Assembly: GCA_900552795.1 (NCBI GenBank)
Contig: USBB01000001.1
Span: forward strand, 62,001 to 126,000
DNA length: 64,000 nucleotides
Direction of reading: 5' to 3'
Origin: an uncultured Eubacterium sp.
Lineage (GTDB): Bacteria > Bacillota > Clostridia > Lachnospirales > Lachnospiraceae
The notes beneath the pieces were generated by a model, which was not told the DNA's origin, did no database searches, and was given only the letters and a program-made list of their open reading frames with translations. Shown one piece after another: positions 26,150 through 34,959 of this stretch (positions are counted from its first letter, which is position 1; every line of letters starts with the position of its first letter). Both the position numbers and the translations under genes were made by a program.

Positions 26150-27790
26150 ATGTCAGTTAACGAGAAAATCGAAGACAAAATTAAAGATAAAATCAAACAG
26201 AAAATTGAACAGGGAAAAACTTATCTTGGTATTGAGTTTGGATCTACAAGGATTAAGGCAGTGTTGATTGATGACAGCTTTGAACCTGTTGCGGCAGGCG
26301 CTTACGAATGGGAAAACAGGCTTGAAAACGGTTATTGGACTTATTCTTTAGACGATATTCACAGCGGTTTAAGGGGCTGCTATGCTTCACTTACGCAGGA
26401 TATTAAAAAGCGTTACGCAGTAAAGCTTGAAACAGTCAGTGCAATGGGGATTTCTGCAATGATGCATGGCTACATGGCTTTTGATAAGGATGACAATTTG
26501 CTTGTACCTTTTAGAACATGGCGTAACACAACAACAGGACAGGCTGCAAAAGAACTTACGGAATTGTTGGATTTTAATATTCCGCAGCGTTGGACATCAG
26601 CACATCTTTATCAGGCAGTGTTGAATCATGAGCCGCATATTTCCCAAATAGCCTATGTTACAACGCTTGCCGGATATATTCATTATCTTCTTACGGGAAA
26701 ACGTGTTGTTGGCGTAGGTGAGGCTTCAGGAATTTTTCCTGTAAATAAAATCGGATACGATAAAAATATGTTTAAAAAATATGAGGACAGACTGGCAGAA
26801 AAGGGATTTAAGCTTAGTATTGAAGATATTTTTCCAGCTGTTGCAGATGCAGGAGAAAGCTGTGGAGTACTTACCGAAAACGGAGCCAGGCTTATTGACC
26901 CAACAGGGACGCTTAAGGCAGGCATACCACTGTGCCCTCCTGAGGGTGATGCAGGTACGGGTATGGCAGCAGCTAATGCGGTTCGCCCGAAAACAGGAAA
27001 TGTTTCTGCCGGAACTTCGATTTTTTCAATGCTTGTTCTTGAGAAAGATATAAGTGGGGTTTATCCTGAAATTGACATGGTTACAACGCCGGACGGTAAT
27101 CCTGTTGCAATGGTACACTGCAATAACTGCTGTTCAGAGCTTGATGCATGGGTGAAGATGTTTGGGGAGTTTTCAGGACTTATGGGTAATGTTATTGATA
27201 AATCCCAGCTGTATGAAATACTTTATAAAAATGCGATGACCGGTGATGATGATTGCGGAGGAATTACAGCGTACAACTATCTTTCAGGTGAACCGGTAAC
27301 CTCGGTTGAAAATGGCAGACCTATGTATTTCCGTATGCCTGACGCGAAAATGAATCTTGCAAACTTTTTCAGAGCGCAGCTTTATTCTTCGATGGCTGCA
27401 TTAAAATGCGGTATGGATATTCTTTTTGAGAAGGAACAGGTTATGGCGTCGCAGTTTACAGGGCATGGCGGACTGTTTAAGGTAAAAGGCGCCGCACAGC
27501 AGATTCTTGCGGATGCACTTAACACCCCTGTTGCGATAATGGAAACTGCAGGAGAGGGCGGTGCGTGGGGGATGGCACTTCTTTCGGCATATATGATGTG
27601 CAAAAATGGTGAATCGCTTGCAGACTGGCTTGATACGCGCATTTTTGCAGGAATGAAAAAAAGTATTCTTAACCCTGAAAGTAAAGGTGCAGAGGGCTTT
27701 GCAAAATATATGACGAGATATAAAGATGGGCTTTTGGCAGAAAGAAAGCTTGGCGAGGCAGAATGGAGGACAGCATGCTTGAAAATTTAA
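26150..27790 (+). CDS. FGGY-family carbohydrate kinase (ribulokinase-like)
   Basis: 546 aa. Begins with a Lys/Glu-rich 23-residue lead, then YLGIEFGSTRIKAVLID (phosphate 1 motif), GISAMMHGY, and EGDAGTGMAAANAV and GGLFKVKG (FGGY C-domain). It phosphorylates a pentulose or related sugar. Its 3' end overlaps the araD start by 16 bases, which argues for L-ribulose as substrate, but the sequence is divergent from classical AraB, so xylulose or another ketose is possible. AGGAGG precedes the ATG. Confidence 0.86.
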   Translation: MSVNEKIEDKIKDKIKQKIEQGKTYLGIEFGSTRIKAVLIDDSFEPVAAGAYEWENRLENGYWTYSLDDIHSGLRGCYASLTQDIKKRYAVKLETVSAMGISAMMHGYMAFDKDDNLLVPFRTWRNTTTGQAAKELTELLDFNIPQRWTSAHLYQAVLNHEPHISQIAYVTTLAGYIHYLLTGKRVVGVGEASGIFPVNKIGYDKNMFKKYEDRLAEKGFKLSIEDIFPAVADAGESCGVLTENGARLIDPTGTLKAGIPLCPPEGDAGTGMAAANAVRPKTGNVSAGTSIFSMLVLEKDISGVYPEIDMVTTPDGNPVAMVHCNNCCSELDAWVKMFGEFSGLMGNVIDKSQLYEILYKNAMTGDDDCGGITAYNYLSGEPVTSVENGRPMYFRMPDAKMNLANFFRAQLYSSMAALKCGMDILFEKEQVMASQFTGHGGLFKVKGAAQQILADALNTPVAIMETAGEGGAWGMALLSAYMMCKNGESLADWLDTRIFAGMKKSILNPESKGAEGFAKYMTRYKDGLLAERKLGEAEWRTACLKI

Positions 27791-28467
27791 AAAAACAAGT
27801 TCTTGAAGCAAATCTTATGCTTCATAAATATAATCTTGTGACATTTACCTGGGGTAATGTTTCGGCTGTCGACAGGGAGAGCGGAATGGTTGTAATTAAA
27901 CCGTCGGGAGTTGAATATGGCGGAATGACTGCTGATGATATGGTAGTTGTGGAGCTTGCAACAGGTAAAGTCGCAGAGGGAAAGTACAAGCCATCAAGTG
28001 ATACTCCGACACATCTTGAGCTTTACCGTGCATTTGAAAATCTTGGCGGAATTGTTCATACTCACAGCCGCTGGGCAACGTCATTTGCACAGGCAGGCAG
28101 AGGGATAATTCCTATGGGTACGACACATGGAGATTATTTTTATGGAGAAATACCATGCACAAGGGCAATGAGCTGCGAAGAAATTTCGGGTGAGTATGAA
28201 AAGGAGACCGGTACGGTTATAATCGAGACATTTAAAGACATTGATCCAATGACAATACCGGCGGTGCTGGTGAAAAGCCATGGTCCGTTTGCGTGGGGCA
28301 AGGATGCATATGAGGCTGTGCATAATGCTGTTGTGCTTGAGGAAGTTGCATTTATGAATTATCACGCTATGGAAATTAATCCTCAGACCGGACATATGCA
28401 GCAGGAGCTTCTTGATAAGCATTATCTGCGCAAGCACGGTGCAGATGCTTATTATGGGCAGGGGTAA
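27775..28467 (+). CDS. araD: L-ribulose-5-phosphate 4-epimerase
   Basis: 230 aa, typical length. Class II aldolase fold: GNVSAVD, KPSGVEYG, zinc ligands in VHTHSRW and the later SHGPFAWG His, and LEEVAFMNY. It interconverts L-ribulose-5-P and D-xylulose-5-P, feeding the pentose phosphate pathway. GGAGG (27765-27769) inside the kinase gene fixes ATG 27775. No araA or araR nearby. Confidence 0.92.
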   Translation: MLENLKKQVLEANLMLHKYNLVTFTWGNVSAVDRESGMVVIKPSGVEYGGMTADDMVVVELATGKVAEGKYKPSSDTPTHLELYRAFENLGGIVHTHSRWATSFAQAGRGIIPMGTTHGDYFYGEIPCTRAMSCEEISGEYEKETGTVIIETFKDIDPMTIPAVLVKSHGPFAWGKDAYEAVHNAVVLEEVAFMNYHAMEINPQTGHMQQELLDKHYLRKHGADAYYGQG

Positions 28468-28497
28468 TGATGGTTCGAAGTAATTTGTAAAATGTAA

Positions 28498-28540
28498 AAA
28501 GCTGTGCACTAACAATTTAAAAGTTAGTACACAGCTTTAC
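28498..28540. terminator. bidirectional terminator between araD and rfbC
   Basis: AAAGCTGTG-ACTAAC pairs with GTTAGT-CACAGCTTT (one mismatch between blocks), with A-rich and T-rich sides suiting both convergent genes. Confidence 0.85.
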
Positions 28541-28547
28541 GTGTTTT

Positions 28548-29150
28548 TTAAAAACTAAAAGTTTCATTCAAAGTAAGCCATTTCTGGTCTTTTTCACTTA
28601 AATTAAGTTTTGTTCCGTCGGCGAGTGCGTAACCGTCAGCAGAAGCAGTTCCGTTGTAGCTGCCTGTAAGCTCAGGCCATTCGATTCCTATAGAAGGATC
28701 ATTCCATGCAAGACCGCCTTCATCTCCCGGATGATAGAAGTCTGTGCATTTGTAGCAGAATTCTGCTAAATCGCTTAACACGAGAAAACCATGTGCAAAG
28801 CCCTCTGAAATATAAAACTGTTTTTTATTTTCAGCAGTGAGCAAAACACCGTACCATTTTCCGTAGGTTTTACTGTTTTTTCTCAAATCTACTGCCACAT
28901 CAAAAACGGAACCATTAACAACTCTTACAAGCTTGCCCTGCGGATACTCTTTCTGAAAATGAAGTCCGCGAAGAACACCTTTTGTAGAGCATGACTGGTT
29001 GTCCTGAACAAATTCCATGTTAAGACCGGCTTCTTCCATATCCTTTTTATTATATGTTTCAACAAAATATCCACGTTCATCACCGTGAACTGTAGGTTCA
29101 ATAACGTATAAGCCTTCAATATCGCAAGGCGTAACCTTAATCTGACCCAT
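28548..29150 (-). CDS. rfbC: dTDP-4-dehydrorhamnose 3,5-epimerase
   Basis: 200 aa. RmlC cupin: DERGYFVETYN, FVQDNQSCSTKGVLRGLHFQ with the catalytic His, and YISEGFAHGFLVLSD. Third step of dTDP-L-rhamnose synthesis. ATG 29150 follows AGAAATGAGG. Last gene of the rfbABDC operon on the minus strand. The frame further upstream to 29243 crosses into the end of rfbD and is not used. Confidence 0.95.
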   Translation of the reverse strand: MGQIKVTPCDIEGLYVIEPTVHGDERGYFVETYNKKDMEEAGLNMEFVQDNQSCSTKGVLRGLHFQKEYPQGKLVRVVNGSVFDVAVDLRKNSKTYGKWYGVLLTAENKKQFYISEGFAHGFLVLSDLAEFCYKCTDFYHPGDEGGLAWNDPSIGIEWPELTGSYNGTASADGYALADGTKLNLSEKDQKWLTLNETFSF

Positions 29151-29197
29151 AATATTCCTCATTTCTGTGCTGATTTGGCACGTTCTGGTTATAAAAT

Positions 29198-30070
29198 TTA
29201 AAAATCTATTTCTTTGAGATAGCGGCTTAAAGCATCCTGCCATGTTGGCAGAGGTGAAAAGCCATTTGCTGTAAGCTTTGATTTATCCATTCTGCTGTTA
29301 GCGGGGCGCTTTGCCTTTGCTGGGAATGAGCTGCTGTCAACAGGCATGACCTTAACATCAGTGTAAGCAGGGTTATAAGCCGATGCCTGCTTCATTATTT
29401 CACATGTGAAGTCAAACCAGCTTATATAACCGCCCTCGTTGGTTGCGTGGTATCTGCCGTATTTATCACTTTCGGCCATATCAACTAAGAGTCTTGCAAG
29501 GTCATAAGTGTAAGTAGGCGTACCTATCTGGTCGTTTACAACAGAAAGTGTGTCATGGCTTTTTCCAAGATTTAACATTGTCTTTATGAAGTTCTTTCCG
29601 TTTACACCGAATACCCATGCTATTCTTACAATAAAATATTTGGAGAGATTGTTTTCAACAGCAAGCTCGCCCTCGTATTTTGTCTGACCGTACACATTAA
29701 GAGGATGACGTTCATCGTCAGGCTCCCATGGTCTTGTGCCTTCTCCGTCAAATACGTAATCTGTAGAAATGTAAATCATTTTACAGTCAAGTTTCTTACA
29801 TACCTTTGCTATGTTTTCGGTACCTGTGGCATTTACCATGCGTACTTTATCAATTTTATCTTCATCTTCTGCCAAATCAACAGCTGTCCATGCAGCACAA
29901 TGAATTACGACATCAGGAGCAGCATCAGTTATAACACTGTTGACAGCAGAAGCATCAGTTATATCCATGTCGTCAACATCGACGCCGACAGCGTCATAGT
30001 TACGCTTTGCAAGTTCATTCATAACGTCGTAACCTAACTGTCCTTTAACACCGGTAACTAATACTTTCAT
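29198..30070 (-). CDS. rfbD: dTDP-4-dehydrorhamnose reductase
   Basis: 290 aa. N-terminal VTGVKGQLGYDV Rossmann motif, YISTDYVFDGEG, and the active-site YGQTKYEGE (YxxxK). Final NAD(P)H-dependent step to dTDP-L-rhamnose. ATG 30070 follows ATGAGG at the boundary of leader element copy B; the extra 45 codons open to 30205 are repeat sequence. Confidence 0.95.
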   Translation of the reverse strand: MKVLVTGVKGQLGYDVMNELAKRNYDAVGVDVDDMDITDASAVNSVITDAAPDVVIHCAAWTAVDLAEDEDKIDKVRMVNATGTENIAKVCKKLDCKMIYISTDYVFDGEGTRPWEPDDERHPLNVYGQTKYEGELAVENNLSKYFIVRIAWVFGVNGKNFIKTMLNLGKSHDTLSVVNDQIGTPTYTYDLARLLVDMAESDKYGRYHATNEGGYISWFDFTCEIMKQASAYNPAYTDVKVMPVDSSSFPAKAKRPANSRMDKSKLTANGFSPLPTWQDALSRYLKEIDF

Positions 30071-30192
30071 ACTAACCTCATTTCTGAGCAATTTTATTGC
30101 GAAGAGGCGAAGAGAAATTCGCATAGGCAATTTCTCTTCTGCCATAATTGCTATTTGTTTTTGCTCATAAACAAATAGCTGTGTGAAAAAGC
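30071..30192 (-). repeat. structured leader element, copy B (upstream of rfbD)
   Basis: Minus strand: hairpin 1 CTATTTGTTT (30178-30169) with AAACAAATAG (30160-30151); hairpin 2 GAAGAGAAATT (119-109 region read as its complement at 30139-30129) with AATTTCTCTTC (30119-30109), 11 bp; loop-1 TGAGCAA pairs with TTGCTCA just before the rfbD ribosome binding site (30091-30085); competing GCAA-5-TTGC hairpin at 30100-30088. It splits the rfb operon between rfbB and rfbD. Confidence 0.8.
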
Positions 30193-30215
30193 ATTGTATC
30201 AACATGATTTTTCAT
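30165..30215 (-). CDS. possible 16-residue leader peptide inside copy B
   Basis: ATG at 30215, preceded by AGAAATGAGATTAGT, opens a 16-codon frame ending in TGA in loop 1 of hairpin 1; it finishes FHTAICL. Copy C starts with a comparable GTG frame reading FFHTAIC. The ribosome binding site plus start (about 21 of 22 bases) duplicates that of rfbD. A translated upstream ORF could couple ribosome position to folding; not proven. Confidence 0.35.
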   Translation of the reverse strand: MKNHVDTMLFHTAICL

Positions 30216-30241
30216 ACTAATCTCATTTCTGCAGCGCATTA

Positions 30242-31261
30242 TTATCTGTTACTGTACATTTTTTCGTAATAATTCTGATATTCGCCTGAAATGATAGTTT
30301 CCCACCATTCTTTATTGTCAAGGTACCACTGAATTGTCTTTTTAATACCATCGGCAAACTTGGTTTCAGGAAGCCAGCCGAGTTCATTGTGGATTTTAGT
30401 AGGGTCGATTGCGTAACGCATGTCATGGCCCTTTCTGTCAGTCACATATGTTATAAGGCTTTCAGGTTTGCCAAGCTCCTTGCAGATGATTTTAACTATA
30501 TCAATATTTTTCATTTCGTTGTGGCCGCCGATATTGTAAACTTCGCCAACGCGTCCTTTATGAATAATAAGGTCAATTGCCTTGCAGTGGTCTTCAACGT
30601 AAAGCCAGTCACGCACATTTAAGCCCTCTCCGTATACAGGAAGCGGCTTGTCATTTAAAGCGTTTGCAATCATAAGAGGAATGAGCTTCTCAGGGAAATG
30701 GTAAGGACCATAGTTGTTAGAGCATCTGCTTATTGTAACAGGAAGTCCGTAAGTTCTGTGGTATGCAAGCACGAGTAAATCTGCGGCTGCCTTAGAAGAA
30801 CTGTAAGGGCTGCTTGTGTGAATAGGCGTTTCTTCTGTAAAGAAAAGATCAGGTCTGTCTAATGGCAAATCTCCGTAAACCTCATCTGTTGAAACCTGGT
30901 GATAACGCTTAATTCCGTATTTTCTGCATGCGTCCATAAGAACGGCAGTACCTTTGATATTTGTATCAAGGAAAACTTCAGGATTTTCGATTGAACGGTC
31001 AACGTGGCTTTCAGCAGCAAAGTTGACAACCATGTCAGGATGTTCCTCTTCAAAAAGTTTGTAAACAGCTTCACGGTCTGTGATGCTTTCTTTTACGAAA
31101 CGGAAATTAGGGTTGTCCAAAACATCCTTTAAAGTAGAAAGATTACCTGCATAAGTAAGACAGTCAAGACAAATAATGCGGTAGTCAGGGTATTTTTTTA
31201 ACATGTGAAAAATAAAGTTGCTTCCGATAAATCCGGCACCGCCGGTAACAATAATATTCAT
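30242..31261 (-). CDS. rfbB: dTDP-glucose 4,6-dehydratase
   Basis: 339 aa. GGAGFIGSNF NAD-binding motif, STDEVYGDL, and catalytic YSSSKAAAD (YxxxK). Second step from dTDP-glucose to the 4-keto-6-deoxy sugar. GGAGGATT precedes ATG 31261. Starts 19 bases after rfbA; followed by copy B before rfbD. Confidence 0.96.
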   Translation of the reverse strand: MNIIVTGGAGFIGSNFIFHMLKKYPDYRIICLDCLTYAGNLSTLKDVLDNPNFRFVKESITDREAVYKLFEEEHPDMVVNFAAESHVDRSIENPEVFLDTNIKGTAVLMDACRKYGIKRYHQVSTDEVYGDLPLDRPDLFFTEETPIHTSSPYSSSKAAADLLVLAYHRTYGLPVTISRCSNNYGPYHFPEKLIPLMIANALNDKPLPVYGEGLNVRDWLYVEDHCKAIDLIIHKGRVGEVYNIGGHNEMKNIDIVKIICKELGKPESLITYVTDRKGHDMRYAIDPTKIHNELGWLPETKFADGIKKTIQWYLDNKEWWETIISGEYQNYYEKMYSNR

Positions 31262-31280
31262 ATTTTTTAATCCTCCTTTT

Positions 31281-32180
31281 TTATCCGTGCAAAACGTCAA
31301 TATATTTACCGTTTAATACGTCCATAAGGTACTGGCCATACTGATTTTTCTTTAATACTTCGTAAACCTTAAGTACGTCATCTTTTGTAATCCAGCCGTT
31401 AAGATATGCTATTTCTTCAAGACATGCAATCTTGCGGTGCTGATGAGTTTCCACAGTCTTTACAAAATTTGTTGCTTCAACAAGACTTTCGTGAGTACCT
31501 GTGTCAAGCCATGTAAAGCCCTGTCCTAAAAGTTCAACGTTTAAGCTGTCATTTTCAAGATATATTCTGTTCAAATCAGTGATTTCCAATTCGCCTCTTG
31601 CACTTGGCTTTAAATTCTTTGCATATTCAACAACCTTGTTGTCATAGAAATAAAGGCCGGTAACGCAGTAGTTGCTCTTCGGCTTTTCAGGTTTTTCTTC
31701 AATAGACACAGCTTTGCCATCACTGTTAAATTCAACTATACCGAAACGTTCAGGGTCATCAACATAGTAGCCGAATACAGTAGCACCAAGACCATTTTCT
31801 GCATTATTTACTGCAGCTTTAAGACGCTTGTTTAAACCGTGGCCGGCAAAAATGTTGTCACCAAGCACCATTGCAACCGAATCGTTTCCGATGAAATCAG
31901 CTCCGATTATAAAGGCCTGAGCAAGGCCGTCAGGACTTGGCTGTACTGCATAAGATAACTGTACGCCAAACTGTTTTCCGTCACCTAAAAGCTCCTTGAA
32001 TCTCGGAGTATCCTGAGGAGTTGAAATAATAAGGATATCCCTTATTCCGGCATTCATAAGAACTGACATCGGATAGTAAATCATCGGCTTATCGTAAATA
32101 GGAAGAAGCTGCTTAGATGTTACCATTGTCAGCGGATAAAGGCGTGTGCCGGAACCACCTGCTAAAATAATTCCTTTCAT
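31281..32180 (-). CDS. rfbA: glucose-1-phosphate thymidylyltransferase
   Basis: 299 aa. GGSGTRLYPLT (catalytic Arg present), PKPM-like YDKPMIYYP, and LGDNIFAGHG identify RmlA, the first enzyme of dTDP-rhamnose synthesis. AAAGGAG precedes ATG 32180. First gene of the rfbABDC operon, behind a MerR-type promoter (32264-32294). Confidence 0.96.
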   Translation of the reverse strand: MKGIILAGGSGTRLYPLTMVTSKQLLPIYDKPMIYYPMSVLMNAGIRDILIISTPQDTPRFKELLGDGKQFGVQLSYAVQPSPDGLAQAFIIGADFIGNDSVAMVLGDNIFAGHGLNKRLKAAVNNAENGLGATVFGYYVDDPERFGIVEFNSDGKAVSIEEKPEKPKSNYCVTGLYFYDNKVVEYAKNLKPSARGELEITDLNRIYLENDSLNVELLGQGFTWLDTGTHESLVEATNFVKTVETHQHRKIACLEEIAYLNGWITKDDVLKVYEVLKKNQYGQYLMDVLNGKYIDVLHG

Positions 32181-32263
32181 GCTTTAGTCTCCTTTGCTTT
32201 ATTTATAGTTTTATGTTGTTAATTAATAAGTGTCATTTACGACTCTTTATGTCGTCTGGATAT

Positions 32264-32294
32264 AGTATAAAAGGTGACGTTGCGTCACCTTCAA
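32264..32294 (-). promoter_or_regulatory. MerR-type promoter/operator of rfbABDC
   Basis: Minus strand: TTGAAG (32294-32289), a 19-base spacer, TATACT (32269-32264). The spacer contains AAGGTGACG-caa-CGTCACCTT, a 9-bp dyad (32271-32291). An over-long 19-base spacer holding a dyad is the hallmark of promoters untwisted by MerR-family activators, and a MerR-family gene ends 70 bases upstream. The dyad could also serve as a weak terminator for that gene. Confidence 0.65.
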
Positions 32295-32364
32295 GTACTT
32301 TTTAAAAAAATATTTCTAAATTATGATTATTGTTTAAAAACACCTTGATGATGACACGGATTGT

Positions 32365-33552
32365 TTAAGGTTGTTTAGTACATATAAAAATTCCGGCATT
32401 TTTTGTTATAGTCAGTGCTTTTTTTGTTTTTGCTGCAATAAAATCGCGGAAAAGCTTGTAGCGATCCAAAAGAAACTGGTTTTGGTTGCCATGACAGGAA
32501 AGTATATATTCTATTACCGGTTCGGGTTTATCGACTAAAAGTTTGTCATCGTAAAGGAGCTTTTCTGTCTTTTCAAAATGCTTTGATAAAATATCAGCTC
32601 CGTTTTCAAGTCCGAATTTTTCATATAGCTTGTCGGCGGAGAGAACTATTCTTGAATCAAATTCTGACACGAGGCTGCTTATCTCCTGCATATGGCGCGC
32701 CCCGTAAGTGCTGCATACAAATCTGCCGTCTGGTTTTAGTACCCGGCGTATTTCACTGCAGGCTCTGTCGATATTGTCACAATAAAAAAGCACATGGTTG
32801 GCAATTACAAGGTCAAATGAATTGTCGCCATAAGGTATATTTTCGCAGTTAAATGAATTGTATAAAAAATTTCTGTTGATTTTCGATAAATCGCGTCGTG
32901 TGTCTCTTAACATGCCGACCGATATGTCTGAAAGTATTATTTCGCAGTCAGCAGGGATTTTATCAGCATTTTTAATCCATAAAGAACCGTTTCCGCAGCC
33001 AATTTCAAGAATTTTCATATTATTGGTGGGATTCAGATTTTTAAAAATCCATGGAAACCACCCTTCTTTGTTTGTTGAGTAAAGTTCATGCAGGCTGATT
33101 CTTGCAGAAATATTATTTGCATTCTGATACTGGCTTTTAAGTGAATTTTCCATATTTGTAAGATTAATAAGCTCAAGCATCCTGCTCCAGTCAACAGAGT
33201 TGTTTTCGCTGATTGCAACAGAGGTATCCCTGATTGCTTTTTCTACAAGCTGCATCTGCTCGATTTTATCCTGTATGAGCTTGAGCTGTATATGAAGAGA
33301 ATTAAGCAGAATCTGGGAATCAGAGCTTCCGATTGTCAGATTTCGTATATCTTCAAGGGAGAAGCCTAAGAATTTAAGCAGAATAACCTGCTGAAGCCTT
33401 GCAAAATCTTCGTCTGTATAAAATCTTGCCCCGTTTTCATTTACAAAGGAGGGTTTTAAAATATTCTGTTTGTCGTAAAAGCGAATTGTTCTTACGGATA
33501 CATGCGCTTTTTTTGCAAATTCACCCGAAGAATAATATCCTGAAAGCTTCAA
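32365..33552 (-). CDS. MerR-family regulator fused to a SAM methyltransferase
   Basis: 395 aa. Residues about 4-72 form a MerR winged helix (YYSSGEFAKKAHVSVRTIRFYD ... FLGFSLEDIRNL), followed by a dimerisation coiled coil (about 80-115) and, from about 175, a class I methyltransferase (ILEIGCGNGS, VIANHVLFYCD). The MTase replaces the usual effector domain. AAGGAGG five bases before TTG 33552 sets the start; the open frame continues upstream without support. It is the likely regulator of the rfbA promoter just downstream. Related fusions exist; their ligand is not known to me. Confidence 0.82.
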   Translation of the reverse strand: MKLSGYYSSGEFAKKAHVSVRTIRFYDKQNILKPSFVNENGARFYTDEDFARLQQVILLKFLGFSLEDIRNLTIGSSDSQILLNSLHIQLKLIQDKIEQMQLVEKAIRDTSVAISENNSVDWSRMLELINLTNMENSLKSQYQNANNISARISLHELYSTNKEGWFPWIFKNLNPTNNMKILEIGCGNGSLWIKNADKIPADCEIILSDISVGMLRDTRRDLSKINRNFLYNSFNCENIPYGDNSFDLVIANHVLFYCDNIDRACSEIRRVLKPDGRFVCSTYGARHMQEISSLVSEFDSRIVLSADKLYEKFGLENGADILSKHFEKTEKLLYDDKLLVDKPEPVIEYILSCHGNQNQFLLDRYKLFRDFIAAKTKKALTITKNAGIFICTKQP

Positions 33553-33657
33553 AGAGACCTCCTTTCCGTGATGTGTGGTTATGATTACATTGATTGTTCT
33601 GAGATTAAGTACTGTTTGACAATGAAACACAATAATAAATATAATTATAAAACATTT

Positions 33658-33686
33658 TTGCCAATTTAGCAAAAAGAGTATAGAAT
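33658..33686 (+). promoter_or_regulatory. probable promoter of manC
   Basis: TTGCCA (33658-33663), 17 bases, TAGAAT (33681-33686). The -35 lies in a TTTTTGC-7-GCAAAAA inverted repeat, possibly an operator. Confidence 0.45.
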
Positions 33687-33784
33687 ATATGACAGATGAA
33701 TTTAACGTCAAAAAAGATTTTTATACGCTGCTTGGCAGCAAACTTATTATACGTAAAAATCGGTTCAGAAGTGAGGTAATGAAT

Positions 33785-34855
33785 ATGAAAAAAACAGCAT
33801 TAATTATGGCAGGCGGAAAAGGTGAAAGATTTTGGCCGAGAAGCAGGGTTACACTTCCGAAGCAGTTTTTGTCTCTGACTGATGACGGAAAGACAATGAT
33901 ACAGCTTACGGTGGAAAGAATAAGTCCTATTGTTGATATAAGCGACGTGTACATAGCTACAAATGAAAATTACAGAGAGCTTGTAAAGCAGCAGCTTCCG
34001 GGAATTCCTGAAGAAAATATTTTGTGTGAGCCTGTAGGAAGAAATACTGCTCCATGTATCGGGCTTGGGGCTGTGCATGTGTCAAAAAAATATGATGATG
34101 CTGTTATGATAGTTCTTCCGTCAGATCATCTTATTAAAAATAATGAAATATTTGTAGAAACGTTTAATGAAGCCTGCAATATGGCAGAAAAAGGAGATAA
34201 TCTCGTGACAGTGGGAATTACTCCGAATTACCCTGAAACAGGCTACGGTTATATAAAGTATGATAATGACAGTATGTGCGGTAATGCAAGACCTGTTGTT
34301 CAATTTGTGGAAAAGCCGGATTTGCAGAAGGCTCAGGAGTATCTTTTGCAGGGGACGTACCTTTGGAACAGCGGAATGTTTGTTTGGAAAGTTTCAACAA
34401 TTCTTAAATGTTTTGATAAATATATGGAAAAGACCGCTAAGGGGCTTGAGGTTATAAAGGAAGCAATAGGCCAACCGAATCAGGACGATGTGCTTAATGA
34501 AGTATTTCCGCAGCTCGAATCATTATCTGTTGATTATGGAATAATGGAGAAGGCAGAAAATATTTATACGATTCCGGGAAATTTCGGCTGGGATGATGTA
34601 GGTTCATGGCTTGCAGTAGGCCGTATTAAAGAAAATGATAAGGATGGAAATGTGGTAAACGGAAATGTTGTAGCTATTGATACTAAAAACTGCGTGATTG
34701 AGGGGCAGGAGAAGCTGATTGCCGCAGTAGGACTTACTGATATTGTCATAGTTGATACTAAGGACGCAACGCTTGTTGCCGCAAAAGAAAGTGCAGGGCA
34801 GATTAAGCAGATTCTTGCAAAATTGCGCGAGGACGGTAGAAACGAATATTTGTAA
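33785..34855 (+). CDS. manC: mannose-1-phosphate guanylyltransferase
   Basis: 356 aa, single nucleotidyltransferase domain. AGGKGERFWPRSR with the catalytic Arg, LPKQFL, VLPSDHLI and FVEKPD are intact. It makes GDP-mannose from GTP and mannose-1-P. GAGG at 33773-33776 supports ATG 33785 over 33779. It complements the degenerate nucleotidyltransferase domain of the 43940 fusion. Transcribed divergently from the MerR fusion. Confidence 0.93.
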   Translation: MKKTALIMAGGKGERFWPRSRVTLPKQFLSLTDDGKTMIQLTVERISPIVDISDVYIATNENYRELVKQQLPGIPEENILCEPVGRNTAPCIGLGAVHVSKKYDDAVMIVLPSDHLIKNNEIFVETFNEACNMAEKGDNLVTVGITPNYPETGYGYIKYDNDSMCGNARPVVQFVEKPDLQKAQEYLLQGTYLWNSGMFVWKVSTILKCFDKYMEKTAKGLEVIKEAIGQPNQDDVLNEVFPQLESLSVDYGIMEKAENIYTIPGNFGWDDVGSWLAVGRIKENDKDGNVVNGNVVAIDTKNCVIEGQEKLIAAVGLTDIVIVDTKDATLVAAKESAGQIKQILAKLREDGRNEYL

Positions 34856-34862
34856 AATATAT

Positions 34863-34890
34863 TTGCAATCACAATTTTATGTGTTAAAAT
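34863..34890 (+). promoter_or_regulatory. probable promoter of the YidC-fusion cassette
   Basis: TTGCAA (34863-34868), 16 bases, TAAAAT (34885-34890). Confidence 0.4.
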
Positions 34891-34959
34891 ATAGGCTGAT
34901 TTGTAAAAATTATGTAAAAAAATATTAAAATATGTAAAATTGGGGAGAAAAAAGCAGAT

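Noticed and set aside
29151..29197. AGAAATGAGG before rfbC as another leader-element copy
   Set aside because: Only the ribosome binding site resembles the element; hairpin 1, hairpin 2 and TTGCTC are absent.
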